Shown: positions 32,811-46,440, counted from the first letter of the stretch. The stretch is DNA of 64,000 bases from Phyto melanocephala (GCA_941918925.1 OW799234.1:117465128-117529127), one strand, 5' to 3'. The notes: generated from the sequence alone by a model not told the origin. Program-made: numbers and translations.

Positions 32811-35509
32811 CCTAATATCTCTCCTCTCCTGGTCTTAGCTTTGGAGAATTTGGCTACAACAACTACGTTATTGTTTTGATATCTAAAAAATGTAGACAAA
32901 TTGTGGTCTATTATTGAGGGAAAGATCCTTTTTTTGAAAATATTATTTGATGTATATTTTGGTATTTAAAGAGTCCTCTGTAACAAGGGACTTGGTTCTT
33001 TTGTCGCAACTGTAAAAGGAAATTTTTTCTATTTTGAGACAAAACTTATCTAAAAAGTTTTCTTGAATATAAGGCCCATACAAATTTTGACATGGTAGGA
33101 GCAAAAAATTTCCTGCAAATACGTTTTGTCGTCTTTTTTACGCATGAATATTTTTACATAAAAATTAGTTTTTTTAATTTCTGTGCACTATTTTCGGTTT
33201 CTAATTTTTTGGTCGCATACGTCTCTGGAAATTTTTGGACTTTGTATGTTTTCAATAATCAGTGCACTGGGTTAATGGGCATACTTATATACGAGATGTT
33301 TTGGAGCTCTTTTGAATATGCTTTCAAATTTCTTGGCCTTCCCAATATCACGTAAACCTTTTTTCTCGGAATTAGGGGTCTTATCAATGGCTAAATTCTT
33401 CTGATACTATTTAGTTATATTTGAAAAAAATTAATGACAGACCTTTTTGGCCAGTTGCTTGTAGAACTAAATTAGATTTTTCTTAAGTTTTTTAATTATT
33501 TTACCACATACTTATATTTCGTCACTCTAGCTAGGACAAAAATGAATTTACTTTTGTTACTCAGTTAGCTTACTTTTCCAGCAGTACGTTCAGGGAAGGC
33601 ATGATTAAGCTAGCACTTATTATTAAAACAAAAAATCTTACTCAGTCGAACGTTGCATTACGTTTGCTTAGAGTGAAAACGGCCCAAGTTCAATTTTTAG
33701 GTAATTAAGATAGTACAACTTGAATTATAAAATTTTCAAAAAAGAAAATGGTTAAATATCGTTAATGATCTTGAGTTTTGCTATGGCATGCAAATGTGTT
33801 AGGTCTAAAACAAAATCATACATAACAAATAAGCTAAGTCCAAATAGTGCTATTACCCTTTAACATTATTATTATTAAGCAGGTGGAATAATGGTATGAA
33901 AAAAGGTAATTAAGTTTTCTAATGGAAATACTTTAAGCTTTTTAGACGGTTGTATCGTCCAATTATAATATTTTTCCTGTTGACGAAAAAAAAAAATTCA
34001 TCGAAACATTTTAAAAATTAAAGTTTTACTAATAGAATACTTACCTATTCTATTGGAAAATATCCCTTTAACAGGCACATAAATATATATACATTCCTAC
34101 TATTTCGATGTATATATCTAATAGATTTTAAAACTCATATCAGCACCACCAACTAGAACTGAACACTCGCGTGTTATTATTCATATTTGTTATTAATTTA
34201 ATAGAAAAATTTAATCCAACGCTGTTTCATTTTCTCCTTTCTTAATTCTCATGAAGTCGAGAACAGTCCTTCGGTAATTGTAGTGTACTTTTGCTGCTGT
34301 GGCTGTTGTTGTTATTGTTAAGCTCTGTTAGTTGTTAATTACTTTCATTAAATACTGCTCAACTGCAGTTGAAATTGAATTTACTTTTAATTAAAAATTC
34401 ACAAAAAGATGTTTTTCTTGGCAGTAACATCAGTTTCAACAAAACTAATGCCTCACACATACATACATATATTAAACGTATTGTTCACAGCAAAACCGGC
34501 CATACCCATAATCTTTTTAGCACAATTTTGTGGTTAAAACCGTAATATGATCAGTTTCAATAAATACTGCATAAATCTAGAATTAAAAAAATTATTGTTC
34601 ATGTTTTAAAGCAGAACAATAAAAAATAAAGATATATGCGAATTAAATGTAAACTGAAGAGACTTTTGATACCAATTATAATAATTATTCAACAAAAGCA
34701 ATTGATTTGTTTTATTCTGAACATTAGTTTAGTAACGTGAAAATCATTTCATGAAGTATTTTATACTCACAATCAAAGAATTGATTCTCATTCTGTTTAT
34801 AGTTTATCAAAATTTTCGTTGTGATCCTCATCTATACATATAAAAATGAAAAGTTTCATGTATGAAATCGCAGTACGTAAGAACGACCAAAGCGATTTGG
34901 TTAAACTTTTTTATTTGATTCGAAATTTTCGGGAGATGATTTGCAAAAAAAAATGTTAAGCAATTCCTACTAAAACTCGGAAAATTAAACTTTTTATTGA
35001 ATATATTTATTGCCTACTCTTAACTCTTAAAGAACTTAATTCTCTGCGCTGCACCCACTGCCCCCTTTTTGCTTATAAATTTTTTGTTAGGAGAAATAAA
35101 TTATAAAAAAATACAACAAGGCATGTAATCCTGCTATACAGATAGATAACAATCCAGATTAATACATGGCGTTAACTACGCAGAGAATGTCACATTTTTT
35201 CAATACTTGTTTTATTTTTAGACAATCGGGAATATTCTCCCGTCCGTTCAACTGTTAAAATTACGATACATTAAAAAAAAGAACTAAATTTGGCTTAAAT
35301 ATTAACGTAAAAGTTTTGGTTTTGAAAAAATGATAAATAGATACGTTAGAAAAGTTATTCTGTGTAGCGCATTAGTACATGCCTACCTCATTTCATTGGC
35401 ATATATTAAATGCAGTTTGATATTTACACCATCACCAAAAATAATCATATCATTGGGATATAAGAAAAAAATGTTACGAATTACTCAAAACCGGTTCGAA
35501 TAACCTGTT
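32811..35509. other. no gene seen
   Basis: AT-rich DNA; only chance frames (for example 33092-33355) lacking recognisable domains. The first 100 bases may still be degenerate retrotransposon 5' sequence. Confidence 0.4.
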
Positions 35510-35660
35510 TTTATATCCTTCATACGACATATAGGTTCGCTATTCCGTGTGATGTCCGTGTGTATGTTGAAATCAACTTTTTGAAGGCCTTCGACATTGT
35601 CAGGACACGTGTTAGGCATTAGAAATAGTTGAGAGCAAGTCGGTATTGTAAAATAAAATA
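35510..35660 (+). repeat. DINE-1-like fragment, 18564-type subfamily
   Basis: CTTCATACGACATATAGGTT, TCCGTGTGATGTCCGTGTGT and GTTGAAATCAACTTTTTGAA match the element at 18564-19361, with the middle (CCATAAAGTATATA to CCGTCTG) deleted. Confidence 0.65.
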
Positions 35661-38137
35661 AAATAATCACCCCATAAGAAGGTATGTCATACAATATTTT
35701 TGACAAATTAGGGACTAATCGGCAAAATTATAGGCATAAATATATATTTTTTTTTATTTATATCATAATTTTTCAAACTCTTAAATAATTTTTGATCACG
35801 CTTAAGATACCAAATTGTAAGCCGTAGTATCAGAAATTAATTCTTAAAAAAACTAACAAATAAGCTTAGAAACAGCTGAGATATTAGTACCAAATACAAC
35901 TACTTTGGTGTCCTATCATATGGCATTTTTCTACATGTTCATATTCCTTTACCTTTGTAATATAGAAAACTGTCATATGATAGAGGAAGAAAACAGACAA
36001 ATTTTAAATTACGTACTACGATTCCCTAGTTCCAATTTCATTGAATTGTAACATAAATACTAATTTCAAATTAGATTTGAGTACATCGATAAAAAGTGCT
36101 GATGAAAAAATCGTAGCTGGTTTTGAGAATACATTCCAATCGGCTAACATTGGAATAATTTTTAAATGTTCTTAAAATTATTACAATTTAATTTAGAAAA
36201 TGTATTAGGAAAATGAATAATAAAAAAAATGAACTTAAAATATAAATATATTTTGCGTATAACTTTGCGGATTAGAGACTAAATTATCAAACTTTTTAAG
36301 AATATTCCTAGAGGTTATTTATTAATGATAACAAAAGTGTCAATAAGTAATAATATTATGTTAGGGGTGAATAATGCTAATTTAAAAGCGATTCATTCCC
36401 GAATATTTCTAACAGAATGATACCACATACAAGTCTATGCACTATATTAAGCCTTCTAAAAATTGATTTTATCCAATACACGGATATTGCTCAATCGAAT
36501 CTCCTATTTTTCTATACTTTATGGGGTATAAAAACGGAATAGACTCTCCACACACTTTGCAAAAAAAAAATATGGCGAATTCTCCAGTGTGTTGGAGGTG
36601 AAAGTAATTTCTAGAAAATGCTAAAAAAAACTTAAAACACATTTTCTTTCTTAAATTTATCATTTAAGTGATTGGTCCTAATTCATATAAAATCTTACAT
36701 AGTTCTGTATATTTCACTATTGAATCAAAAATTAACTCTTGAATGTGTGGCATAAATTTTATAATTACTGACTGTAATCTAGTTTTAAATATTTTTTTTT
36801 TTTGCTAAAAATAAAACTTTATTGTAACTTTATTGTTTATTTTCTTATCTTTTAATGTATTTCGACTTGGATATCTTCTCTTAAGTAAATCCAATAAACT
36901 GTGATCACCAACTCTAACAGAGAAAAAACACAACAGCTAAACATGTTCTTAATGGGTTTCGTACACATAAGACTCATTCTAAAAAACTTTTTGTTTTGTT
37001 TCTCATATATGGTTTGCGCATGTGTATATGACTTTTAGTGTTAAATATCTGCATAAAAAATGTTTATTTAGTTCACGAAAAAAAGCTGCTGCCACTGACG
37101 ATAAAAAACTAGCTATATTTATTATTATAAATATATATATTAATTTTAACTTAAAAATTTTAATATTTTTTTTTACATAATATAAATTCCTGGCTCAGAA
37201 TTATATTTAAAATATGAATTATATTTTTATTTTATTTACTTAACTTACCATAACAGAGTTAATTTGCCACATCCTTATGCAATTAAATAAAAAAACCAAT
37301 TTATTTACTAGTCCTCCAGGGCATCTACTTCTTATTAAAACGATTATGCTACCAGATTTTATGCGAACAATACTTGCAAATACACATACACTAATTTATA
37401 CTATGACAACTAAATTCGCATGTATTAGTTTGTTAGTTGTTGAAATTAGTGTTTGTGTGTATGAATAAAGTAAGTAAAGTCTATTGAAGAGAACTGGCAA
37501 TCTCTTATTCTTATTTCGATATTTTTTAACAACTGCAACAATGGCACTGTGATGGCACGTTAATTTCTTTAAGTTATGGCACAGGACAAACAACTCTACT
37601 ACTGCTGCTGCAAAAAATAGCAATTGTTGATGTATGTGTGAGTAAGTAGATGTGTGCATGTGCCTTCGTAAGATAGTGTCTACTGATATTTCTTTCATTT
37701 TGACGCTTTTAATGTATGGAGTTTTAAATTTCGTGGCAATGGCATTGGCAATTAGACAATAGTTTAACTAGTATTTCATTATTTTTCATTTCTTTTTTTC
37801 TGTCAAGGGGAAAAAGAAAAAGTTTTACTGGACAAATAAAACTTTCTAGGCAAGAAGTTGTTAAGATTCCTGCAAGGTGCAGTTTAACAAAATCAGTTTT
37901 CTTTTTAACAAATTATATTTAAACTTGAGTTGATATAACACTTCACTCTACGAACTATAATATTTTTCGTGGCGTAGAGGGCAATGCTATCCAAGAGATC
38001 ATTAGAGTTTCGGGTATTATAAGATAACATGTGATTCATTAGGAGGTTTGGTTTTCAATAGGCTTATTTTGCCAGATAAGGTATTACTTCTTCAAACTTC
38101 TTTGTCATTTTTATTCAGTATCATTTGGCAAGCCATC
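35661..38137. other. no gene seen
   Basis: AT-rich DNA with chance frames only; no repeat recognised. Confidence 0.4.
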
Positions 38138-38760
38138 ATGGAAAGACTTACACCACAACAGCATATCCAAATTGTTCAGCTTTATTACGAGAAACATCGC
38201 TCTGTGAGAAATATTTTTCGTGCGACTCGAGCAACTTACACTGCACATAATCTAAATATTGAAGCCACTAAACATTCAACAAATTCACTCTCAGTTTACA
38301 TTATTATTACATTATTACATTACGTATTGTGAACTGATAAAATCATTGGTGATTATATCTTAAAAAATTAGGCAAATCAAAATATTTCCGTCAATGGTAA
38401 CCGCACCATGTTGTCGGACTTAGTACTTTCTAAAATTTAAGCGTACGAAATCGGTAAGTTAAGGTTTCAAAACAAAGGCCTTATAAACCAAACAGCGTGT
38501 GAATGAAATTATTGAGAACTCATTGCATGAGCATTTTACAATTTATACGGTTAATTGGCCACTTAGATCGTACGGTATCCGACTATTTTCTCTATGGATA
38601 TGTAAAATCTGAGCAAAGCTTTGGAAGCCAACATTATTGTCTTGTTTTAGCGAAATACCCATCGATATGCTCGAACTAGTCATCCAAAATTACCTTTAGA
38701 ATGGACCACCTCAGATGTAGTAGTCGCCAGAATTCACATGATAACATTTTCAATTAAAAC
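38138..38760 (+). pseudogene. mariner-like transposase, decayed and deleted
   Basis: The start is well preserved: MERLTPQQHIQIVQLYYEKH, then RSVRNIFRATRATYTAHN, the N-terminal helix-turn-helix of a Tc1/mariner transposase. A large deletion follows. Short traces remain: QNISVNGNRTMLSDL, then WFQ-like sequence, then DRTVSDYFLYGYVKSEQSF (the DYFLWGYVKS-type block carrying the third acidic position) and ITFRMDHLR near the end. Several frameshifts; non-functional. Confidence 0.75.
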
Positions 38761-39929
38761 ATTAACTGCCATAAATTTTTCTTTAAGCCGCTAATAAAAA
38801 ATGTAAGTTCACTTTCAAATTAAGATAAATACAAGTATACATATATGTACAATTAACTACCCATATATAGTGTTGTCGGTTATAACAGACTATTTGCATA
38901 TATTGTTTTTTTGTTGTTCTATTAGTGGTTGTATTTGTTGCATTTTCTTCTTGAAGAGCTTTAATTTGTTTCCTGACCGTTGACATATTTAACTTTAATA
39001 ACTTTTAAAGAAATTCAAAATAAAAACTTTATATTTTCGGTTTCATACTGTTTTTAACCAAACGTAGACAAGAAATAAACAAAACACAAATTGAATTACT
39101 GCTAAATGATTAGTACAGAACAAACGGTCACTTGGATACGATATCTTTTAATAATATACCTGACGAATTTCACTTATTTTTTGAATTAATAATTTTTTGT
39201 TGTTGTTTTTTTTTTGACTAGTTGCTAAGGATTTCCAATTTTTTTAAAATTTGATAAGAAAAATTTTATAATTTTATTTACGAAAACTCAAAAAGTTCAA
39301 CATACTTTTATTAAAAAAATAGTAAGGTTAGACATTATTTTTCTTTTCTTTTTTTAAGTTAAGTGCAGTCAAATGTTATGAAATCTATTAACAGAAGCAA
39401 CAAATAGTATTAATTTATTGAACTATCAAATTGGCTTAGAAGAATAATTAATAAATTAATGAAAACAAATTTAAAACTTATTATTTTTAGTGAGTTGAGT
39501 TTTTATTAGTAAATAAAAATATAAATAAAATCCAAAGAAATAAAAGAAATTTCGGTTTTCGAATTCCATTTTTGCAACCAGGAATATGAGCCTTAATGCA
39601 AAGACTTTATACTATATATATATAGTCTATAGTCTTTGCTTAATGCTTGTTTTTAATTTTTAAATTTTTTGTTGTTTTTAATACTATAGAAGTACTATAC
39701 ACACGATTGGTAAAATAAGCAAAAAAAATTAAAGTTTATTATCTCATGTATTACAAATAAAAAATAATTTTTATAAAACGAAGATGATAATATCATCATC
39801 TTAGTAGTAAAAAAATTACGTAACTGTTAACATTAATGTAAGTTTAAATAATGCTTTCATACGCGTTCTTATCAAAGGTATTGCAGTCTCAAGATGTTAA
39901 GTAACTAGTATATATTTTTAATATAATTT
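38761..39929. other. no gene seen
   Basis: AT-rich DNA. A TATATATATAG palindromic tract lies near 39612-39632. Confidence 0.4.
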
Positions 39930-40701
39930 TTAATTTTTGGTATACTACTCGCAGTAATTCCATTGTAATCCTGGCTGTAAGCGATGTGGCACCGTCTTGT
40001 TTAAACCACATGTTAGTCAAGCTCAAAGCATGCAGTTATGGCGTTAAAAAGTTTTTAATTATATCACGATATCGCCCTCCATTGACAGTTACCGTTACGC
40101 TGTTTTCAGCTTCAAAGAAGTAAGGTCCAATGATTCCTCCCGACCAAATTGCACACCAGGCTGTCACTTTTTATGGATAAAAAGGTGACTATTCTTCTGT
40201 TTATTCATATAACCATTGAAACGAAAATGTGCCTCGACAACCATTATGATTTTTTCATGAAAGTCGGGGTTTTCATGGGCGAGCTTTAACTTTATATTGG
40301 CGTATATACGGCGGCGTAAATGGTCTTCTGGAAAAAGCACTGGTTTCAACTGAATGTTAAATGGAAACAAATTCAAACTTTTGTGTAAAATTGTGGCCAA
40401 AGTTGTTCTTTAAAAATCAGGAAGTCGAATTGAGATTGATGGATTGCTTTGAATACTTTTTTAACAGCAGTAATGTTTTCATCCGATCTTGCAGTACATT
40501 ATGGTCCATGCTTGGACCTATCAGCTACAGTCCCTCTTTTTTCGAAATCATTCACTACTCGATAAATAGTGCGTCTTGTTGGCACGGTGTTTATCCCAAA
40601 AATTTCACATAACTTTTTTATCGTCACAGTAATCGATGATTGATTTTGGTAAAATGTTTTAACGATTAAAACACATTGGTTAACGGAATAATTTTCCATA
40701 A
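39930..40701 (-). pseudogene. mariner-like transposase, decayed
   Basis: From the ATG at 40699-40701 the minus strand reads MENYSVNQCVLIVKTFYQNQ, TIKKLCEIFGINTVPTRRTI and DFEKRGTVADRSKHGP (helix-turn-helix region). Next come RSDENITAVKKVF, HKSLNLFPFNIQL and KIIMVVEAHFRFNGYMNKQK, where the first catalytic aspartate of the usual FSDEAHF is replaced by valine. Further down, VTAWCAIWSGGIIGPYFFE and WFKQDGATSLTARITMELLR keep the second aspartate. The third is not found. A few frameshifts. Better preserved than the copy at 38138. Confidence 0.8.
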
Positions 40702-42138
40702 TAAATTTGCCACGTCTCTTCTTTACGATTGTCAAATATATACTGTCAAGACTAGTGTTTACCAAAAATGGTAGCAAACCAAACTAGTATACCTTCCCGG
40801 CGGACACCCTGTACTTTAAGGATTTTTTAGCATGCACCTGTAAATCTATAGATTCACATTAAAATTTAACTAACGACTTTGTAGCAGCACCTTTATTGTG
40901 TCAGAATATAAGGATGGTAGCAGGAAGCGGGTGTTTTGTTTGTTGCGCTTATTGTCTTTTTTAGATCCAATGCTTTTTGTTTGTTTGTATATTTGGTTAT
41001 GCCATTCATTTATTTATTCATTCCACCGTTTGGTAGATTTGTTGTCGCACTGAATGGTGCCGCATTGGCGGTAAAGTTTTTACTTATTCTCAAGTACTTC
41101 GATGAGGATGTTTTTTTTCACATAGCAACTTGCTTTGTTTCTCTAATCTATTTTACATTTTGGGCCATAGCACCACTATTCATACTACCGCTGCATTTTG
41201 TGCTATGACGCTCTCATTCTCCAGTTAAAGCTCTGAGAGCACAAGTTGTCATTTTAAGTAGTTTTATTCAAGTGTGTTTACAATTAAAAAACGACAAACA
41301 TTTTCCCATCCTTTTTGCTTTTTTGCTTTATATTTTAGTGACTTCTACAGGAGCAAATCCTCTTCACAGTGAAATGAGTAGTTTTATTTTAAATTTTTTT
41401 AATTATTATGCTGTGTTCGTAGTGAAGTTTACATTCACTAGTTGTTTTTCTGATGCTACAAACAGACAAGCAAACAAATAAATCAACGGAAATCAAAAAC
41501 AACTAAAACCGGGAGTCATTTGTGTTTGTCGGGCTGTTTCTCATGTTGGGTGTTGTTTTGTAGGCGGATTTAAATGTGTTTGTAATTAGTTTTATGTTGT
41601 TGATGTAAATGTTATTGTTGCAGTTATTATATGTTTTTACATCCTCCACAAATACGAGTAGTGAAAAAGGGTACATATGGGTATGTCATACTGTTTGTAA
41701 AACCTAAAAATGTGTATCTGAGACTACAGCCAGAAAACAAACAATCAAATTAATTTCAATCGAATGGTTCAGTTCTTGCAATCGAAATCTTTTTTTTGGA
41801 TATAAAAATTCTATTATAATAATTATAAGTTCTTAGTGCTGACTACATGCTTTTATTTCGAAACGAAATTCTGTAGATACAACCTTAAAATTCTACTATC
41901 ACACCTAAACTATACGATTGATTACAATTGTGGTACTCACAACAGATAATTTTTCTCTGTGTTGCAAAACCCGGACCGTTTTGCTGTCTCCAACAAAGTT
42001 CTTGCATTGTATTCAGAAGGTAACAGATTTTAATATTCTCTGCTACCATTTGGCAGGTGTTCAAAAATTGTCAGAAATAGTATTTTATTTGTATAAGGGA
42101 GCACTTTTTTTCTCCGATCCTTATCACCTTTATATTTA
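40702..42138. other. mostly unassigned; one Helitron trace
   Basis: Probable mariner 5' untranslated sequence to about 40815 (with CGGCGGACACCCTGTA). A weak DINE-1-like trace lies at 41660-41700 (AGTGAAAAAGGGTACATATG, TATGTCATACTGTTTGT). No gene. Confidence 0.35.
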
Positions 42139-42964
42139 ACTAGCCAATCCCGGCGCGCGTTGCTACGCACCTTCATGAATTTTAATCGCATTCTAAATTT
42201 TAATCGAATATCAAGTGCAAGGCTAAAAACTATAACTTTTTCTTTATGAGCGTGGCACTGCCCACTTTTCCAATTACGAAACTGTATAGTCATGACAGCT
42301 CAATATGTGTGCAAAGTTTCAGAAAAATCGGTCCAGTGTAAGTACCTCAAAATGATACCTTTTTTTATGGGCGTGGCACTGCCCACTTTTCTAAACACGA
42401 AACTGTATAGTCATGACAACTCAATATGTGTGCAAAGTTTCAGAAAAATCGGTCCAGTGCAAGTACCTCAAAATGATACCTTTTTTTTAATGGGCGTGGC
42501 ACTGCCCACTTTTCTAATGAGGAAAGTGTAAAGTCATGATAGCTCAGTATGTTTGCAAGGTTTCAGAAAATTCGGTCCAGTGCAAGTAGCTAAAACTGAT
42601 AACTAATTTTTTATGGGCGTGGCCCCGCCCACTTTTTCAATCACGAAATTATAAAGCTATGACAGCTCAATATGTGTGCAAAGTTTCAGAAAAATCGGTC
42701 CAGTGCAAGTACCTCAAAATTAAAGCTTTTTTAGGGGCGTGGCCCCGCCCACTTTTCTTATCACGAAATTATTTAGTCATGACAGCTCGATATGTGTGCA
42801 AAGTTTCAGAAAAATCGGTCAAGTGCAAGTAGCTAAAACTGATAACTAATTTTTATGGGCGTGGCCCCGCCCACTTTTTTCCATCCATAAACACTCCCTG
42901 GTATGTGTACAACAACTTACCAAAGTTTGAGCCCGATCGGTTTTACAGTTTCGGAGTCTATAGC

Positions 42965-43003
<39 letters not shown>

Positions 43004-43023
43004 TTCACTTTTATATATATAGA
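42139..43023 (+). repeat. repeat with six-unit 122-bp array and AC tail
   Basis: Begins AACTAGCCAATCCCGGCGCG, a GC-rich head, followed by six tandem units, then a shared unique stretch (CAACTTACCAAAGTTTGAGC, CCGATCGGTTTTAC), an AC microsatellite (42967-43000) and the tail AGAGTTTCACTTTTATATAT. The copy at 22200-22395 shares the last unit and the whole tail, so this is a dispersed family with defined 3' end. No coding capacity; the class is not identified. Confidence 0.75.
42242..42905 (+). repeat. tandem array, period 120-123 bp, six units
   Basis: CGTGGC...GCCCACTTTT starts at 42251, 42372, 42495, 42618, 42738 and 42860. Each unit also holds ATGACAGCTCAATATGTGTG and GCAAAGTTTCAGAAAAATCG. 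Earlier units read GCACTGCCC and later ones GCCCCGCCC, so the units have diverged in two groups. Confidence 0.9.
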
Positions 43024-43410
43024 TTAGGATATTGTTATCCAGAGTAGCTCGTACTCGTAAGTTTAAATAAAACAGAGATTAAAGTTTTTAAGAAATTACA
43101 TCAAATGACATTTTGTGGGTGGGTTTGTGTGGGAGCACCAAGTCCTCTGCTCTAACCTTAAGCTCAACTATGTGAGTTGCTATTATTAGTAATGAATGTT
43201 TTAATTATTATAATGAATTTTGAAGCCTTTAGGTATACAGTATTCCGAATATGCGTCTTTGTGTTGGAGGTGATTGATATGCTTATTTTGTATAGAACGT
43301 GCGAGACATACATATCTACATACTTCAATTTGTAGGAAAAACTTTCCGTAAGAACTATTCTTGAGCTTCATTAATAATTACGAAAAAGACGCTGAAAAAA
43401 ATTTACTAAC
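43024..43410. other. no gene seen
   Basis: AT-rich DNA without assignable features. Confidence 0.4.
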
Positions 43411-43517
43411 GTATTCATAAAAAATATTTTAGGTTTATTAAAGGCCTATTTGACAGATGTTATACCGAAATTTGTCGTGTAAGCCTTAAATAAACTTAAA
43501 ATTTTTTTTATGAATAC
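43411..43517. mobile_element. 107-bp foldback MITE
   Basis: GTATTCATAAAAAATATTTT on the left folds onto AAAATTTTTTTTATGAATAC on the right, with further pairing of GGTTTATTAAAGGC and GCCTTAAATAAACTT. A half copy occurs at 774-835. Confidence 0.7.
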
Positions 43518-44047
43518 CGAAACTTATCTCTTAATATCATTTCTAATATTAAGTCTAGAAAAAAATTAACTCGATTCAGTATTTGTATTCAACATCCTAT
43601 AAATTGTTTTTTTTTTTTTTTTAGAAAAAATGCTACATATCAAAATATTATCCGAATTACGAACTAAGTATCAATGTAACCAGGAAGTCCCTGTACTAAT
43701 AATTGAAACTAAAGATTGAAAGCTAGTTTTTAAGCTATTACCATTATTAAAACTGGAAGAAAAAATTTTATTTTAAACAATTTATATGACAACCAACTTT
43801 TATATTTAAAAAAATAAATAAATGAATTAGAAGAGATACATTTTTGGGGTGAAAACATACTAAAAGCAACATATTAAAATTGTATTACATGCGTAGCGTT
43901 AAAGACGGTTTAACTTTTCAATGGCAGGATATTTAATTTTCGCTTTGATTTTTCAAATATTTTAAAATTGAGGAATAACTCTTTTACTTTACAAAAACTA
44001 GTCATATGTTTTATTGTAGCTCTATTTAAAACTAATGAACCGCTGCT
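43518..44047. other. no gene seen
   Basis: AT-rich DNA without assignable features. Confidence 0.4.
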
Positions 44048-44160
44048 TTATGGATGGAAACGTTTAGCTTGTTCTGCACTGAAGTCTCCAAGATTCTTAG
44101 GAAAACAATTCAAATTATTGTTCATGAGGTCCGCGTAGTGCTCATCCTTTTTGTATCCAG
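44048..44160 (-). pseudogene. short protein relic, unidentified family
   Basis: The minus strand reads GYKKDEHYADLMNNNLNCFP, then KNLGDFSAEQAKRFHP and a stop. It resembles from memory a conserved insect sequence of the type HLDFFPDN.G..SDE.GERFHQ found in repeated uncharacterised proteins, but I cannot confirm this. No upstream or downstream continuation was recognised. Confidence 0.35.
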
Positions 44161-46440
44161 AAAATTACGCTTTTCAAAGGACTTCTTTTAGTTTTTTGTA
44201 CTAAAATTTTAGAACTTTCTACTGATATATCTAAAACGATCACAATCCTTGTTGTGAGTTTAGACAAATTGTTTGATAAGATGATATGGAGATATGCTAT
44301 CCCAAGGCCTTAATAGTTGATTAATAATATTCTAATTTCTTGGTTTCAGAATTTCTTAAACTTTAAAACTATAGTACTGAGATCTTATAATCCTTGTTGT
44401 CTTAAAAGAAAGTCCACCACTTTAAAATTCACACAAATTGGTCAGCGGTGTTCGTTGTATTTTTTGTTTTATCTATAACCTAGGTAACAGATATAATATC
44501 GATGTCTCATCGAGACTAAATATAAAAATTAATATAAAATTACATTAATATTCTGGTCAACAAAAAAAAGTTAAAATTTGATTCCACGTGATACTATTAC
44601 ATAATCATACATTTTTCTATGTGTAAAGCCTTTTATACAAAGTTATATAGTTATGTTTCTCAGTAATCTTGGTAAGAATAACAAATATTCAACCTTATGA
44701 GAGTATCCACTATTTACTGATTTTGTGGAATTATATTTGTAACAACCGCTTTTTTTGTTTTTTTTAAACGTCAATTTGATACTAATACTTGCTTTATTAC
44801 AAGGTTGGAAACAAGTTATACGTAAATAAAATTTTGTTTAAAAAACCATAATATAGCAGTTAGTTAATATTCGTATACATAATCAAATTTAGAAATTATA
44901 TAAAACTAACTAAAAAAATAAAGCTAAACTCAATGTAGGGTATATAAAATTCGGTACGTCACATTTTATTACGTATAGTCTTATTTGCTTCTTTATTTAA
45001 ATAATTCAATCGTAATTTCTACTAATATGCGAGTACAGTAAATAAAAAATTTAAATTTTTTAACTAAAAATTATTTTTGATGCAAAAAATATTGTTTCAC
45101 AGATCTTATTTTGTTGAAAAATTTTTTTTTTTAATTAAACGAATTTTACAAATTAAAATTATTGGAAAACAATATGATATGAAAGTTTTAACGGAACAAT
45201 TTTTATTTTTAATACCTTAAGTATATGCATATGTAACCGTACTTGTGTACGGTGTACGATTTTTACAGCTTTTACTGTAAAACAAACTTTATTTATTTGC
45301 CATTCTCTCTGTAGTTTGTTTTTGTGTTTGAATATTTTTGATTTTAAGTTTTCGACTGTCTGAAGCGAACACTTTATTTTTTAAAAGAAAAAACAAAACA
45401 AAAACACTTGTAAAAGTAAGTTGTACATAAACGAATTGGGATCTCAGACTCCATTTTTCTATCGTACTAAAATTGTTTAATTTTTTTTCTTTTTACTTAC
45501 AAACAATTTGCATAATTAGTATATTGTTTAAGAATGTCACTAAAAGAGTATTTTTATTCATTTATTTTTATACTTCTTGTTATTTTAATAGTAAAATATC
45601 TTGGCACGAAGTCCACTTAATATTTACTGGACGTAAGACGTACGACAATGTTAAGGAGATTAATCTGATAGCAATTGCTTGAATTTTGTAAGTTGTTTTT
45701 TGAAATGCTTATTGTTATTATTTTAATACAATAAACAAAAGCATTAATACACGATTTAAATCTTTTTTGATAATAATTTGCTGAGTTTAATTAACACTCC
45801 TGACTATATTCGCTGTCTATAGGGCCGACTCGTCATTTGTTTTTAGAAGATTTAACGAGTTAATTGAAAATCAAGAATTGAGAATCCTGTTAGAAAAAAT
45901 TTTCTTCAGTTTCTTAGTTGTAGGTGTCTGGTAAATGTGATTCCTCTAAAACTTATTGGAATTTTCAGGAATTTAAGTCCCTTAAACAAAAAATTTAAGA
46001 AAACCCAAAAAATGGGAATTTGTTTCCCAAGAATTTAGAAGCTCAGGTATGGTTATTGTATAGATTATATTGAGCAGTAAATTATAAAATATTGTTCATT
46101 ATGAAATGATTTTTTTGTGACAAGGAATTATCAGTGCTAAGTCGATATAAGCTTAATTTGAAATAAGAACTCTATTACCATCCTGCAAATCAAAACAGTC
46201 TTTGGATGAATTTAGAGCTATTTTTAATAAATTAACAGGAAGTTATTGCGACGAATAAAACGAATTTTATTTTGGCCTTGAACTAACTTCACGAATACCT
46301 ATATGGTATTTAATATATTATATTATATATATTAATTTATAAAAATCCCCTCAAAAATTTAAAAACAGGCATAAACAGGTTTTATTTATTTTATTTATTT
46401 TATTTATGTATATAAAAATTTTGATAAAAAAATTATTAAA
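44161..46440. other. no gene seen; one Helitron end
   Basis: AT-rich DNA. At about 44936-44985 AGGGTATATAAAATTCGGTA followed by GTATAGTCTTATTTGCTT is a mutated DINE-1-like 3' end. Confidence 0.4.

Noticed and set aside
33092..33355. 87-codon hydrophobic frame
   Set aside because: Composition-driven; no recognised domain.
39903..40791. AACTAGTATA at both sides of the mariner relic as a target duplication
   Set aside because: Mariner duplicates TA only, and the two words sit at unequal distances from the coding relic; probably chance in AT-rich DNA.
40936..41208. 90-codon hydrophobic frame resembling a membrane protein
   Set aside because: T-rich DNA gives phenylalanine/leucine-rich frames by chance; no family features or upstream exons.
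42292..42531. 79-codon frame with internal repeats
   Set aside because: Translation of the 122-bp tandem array; a period near 41 codons produces the apparent protein repeat.
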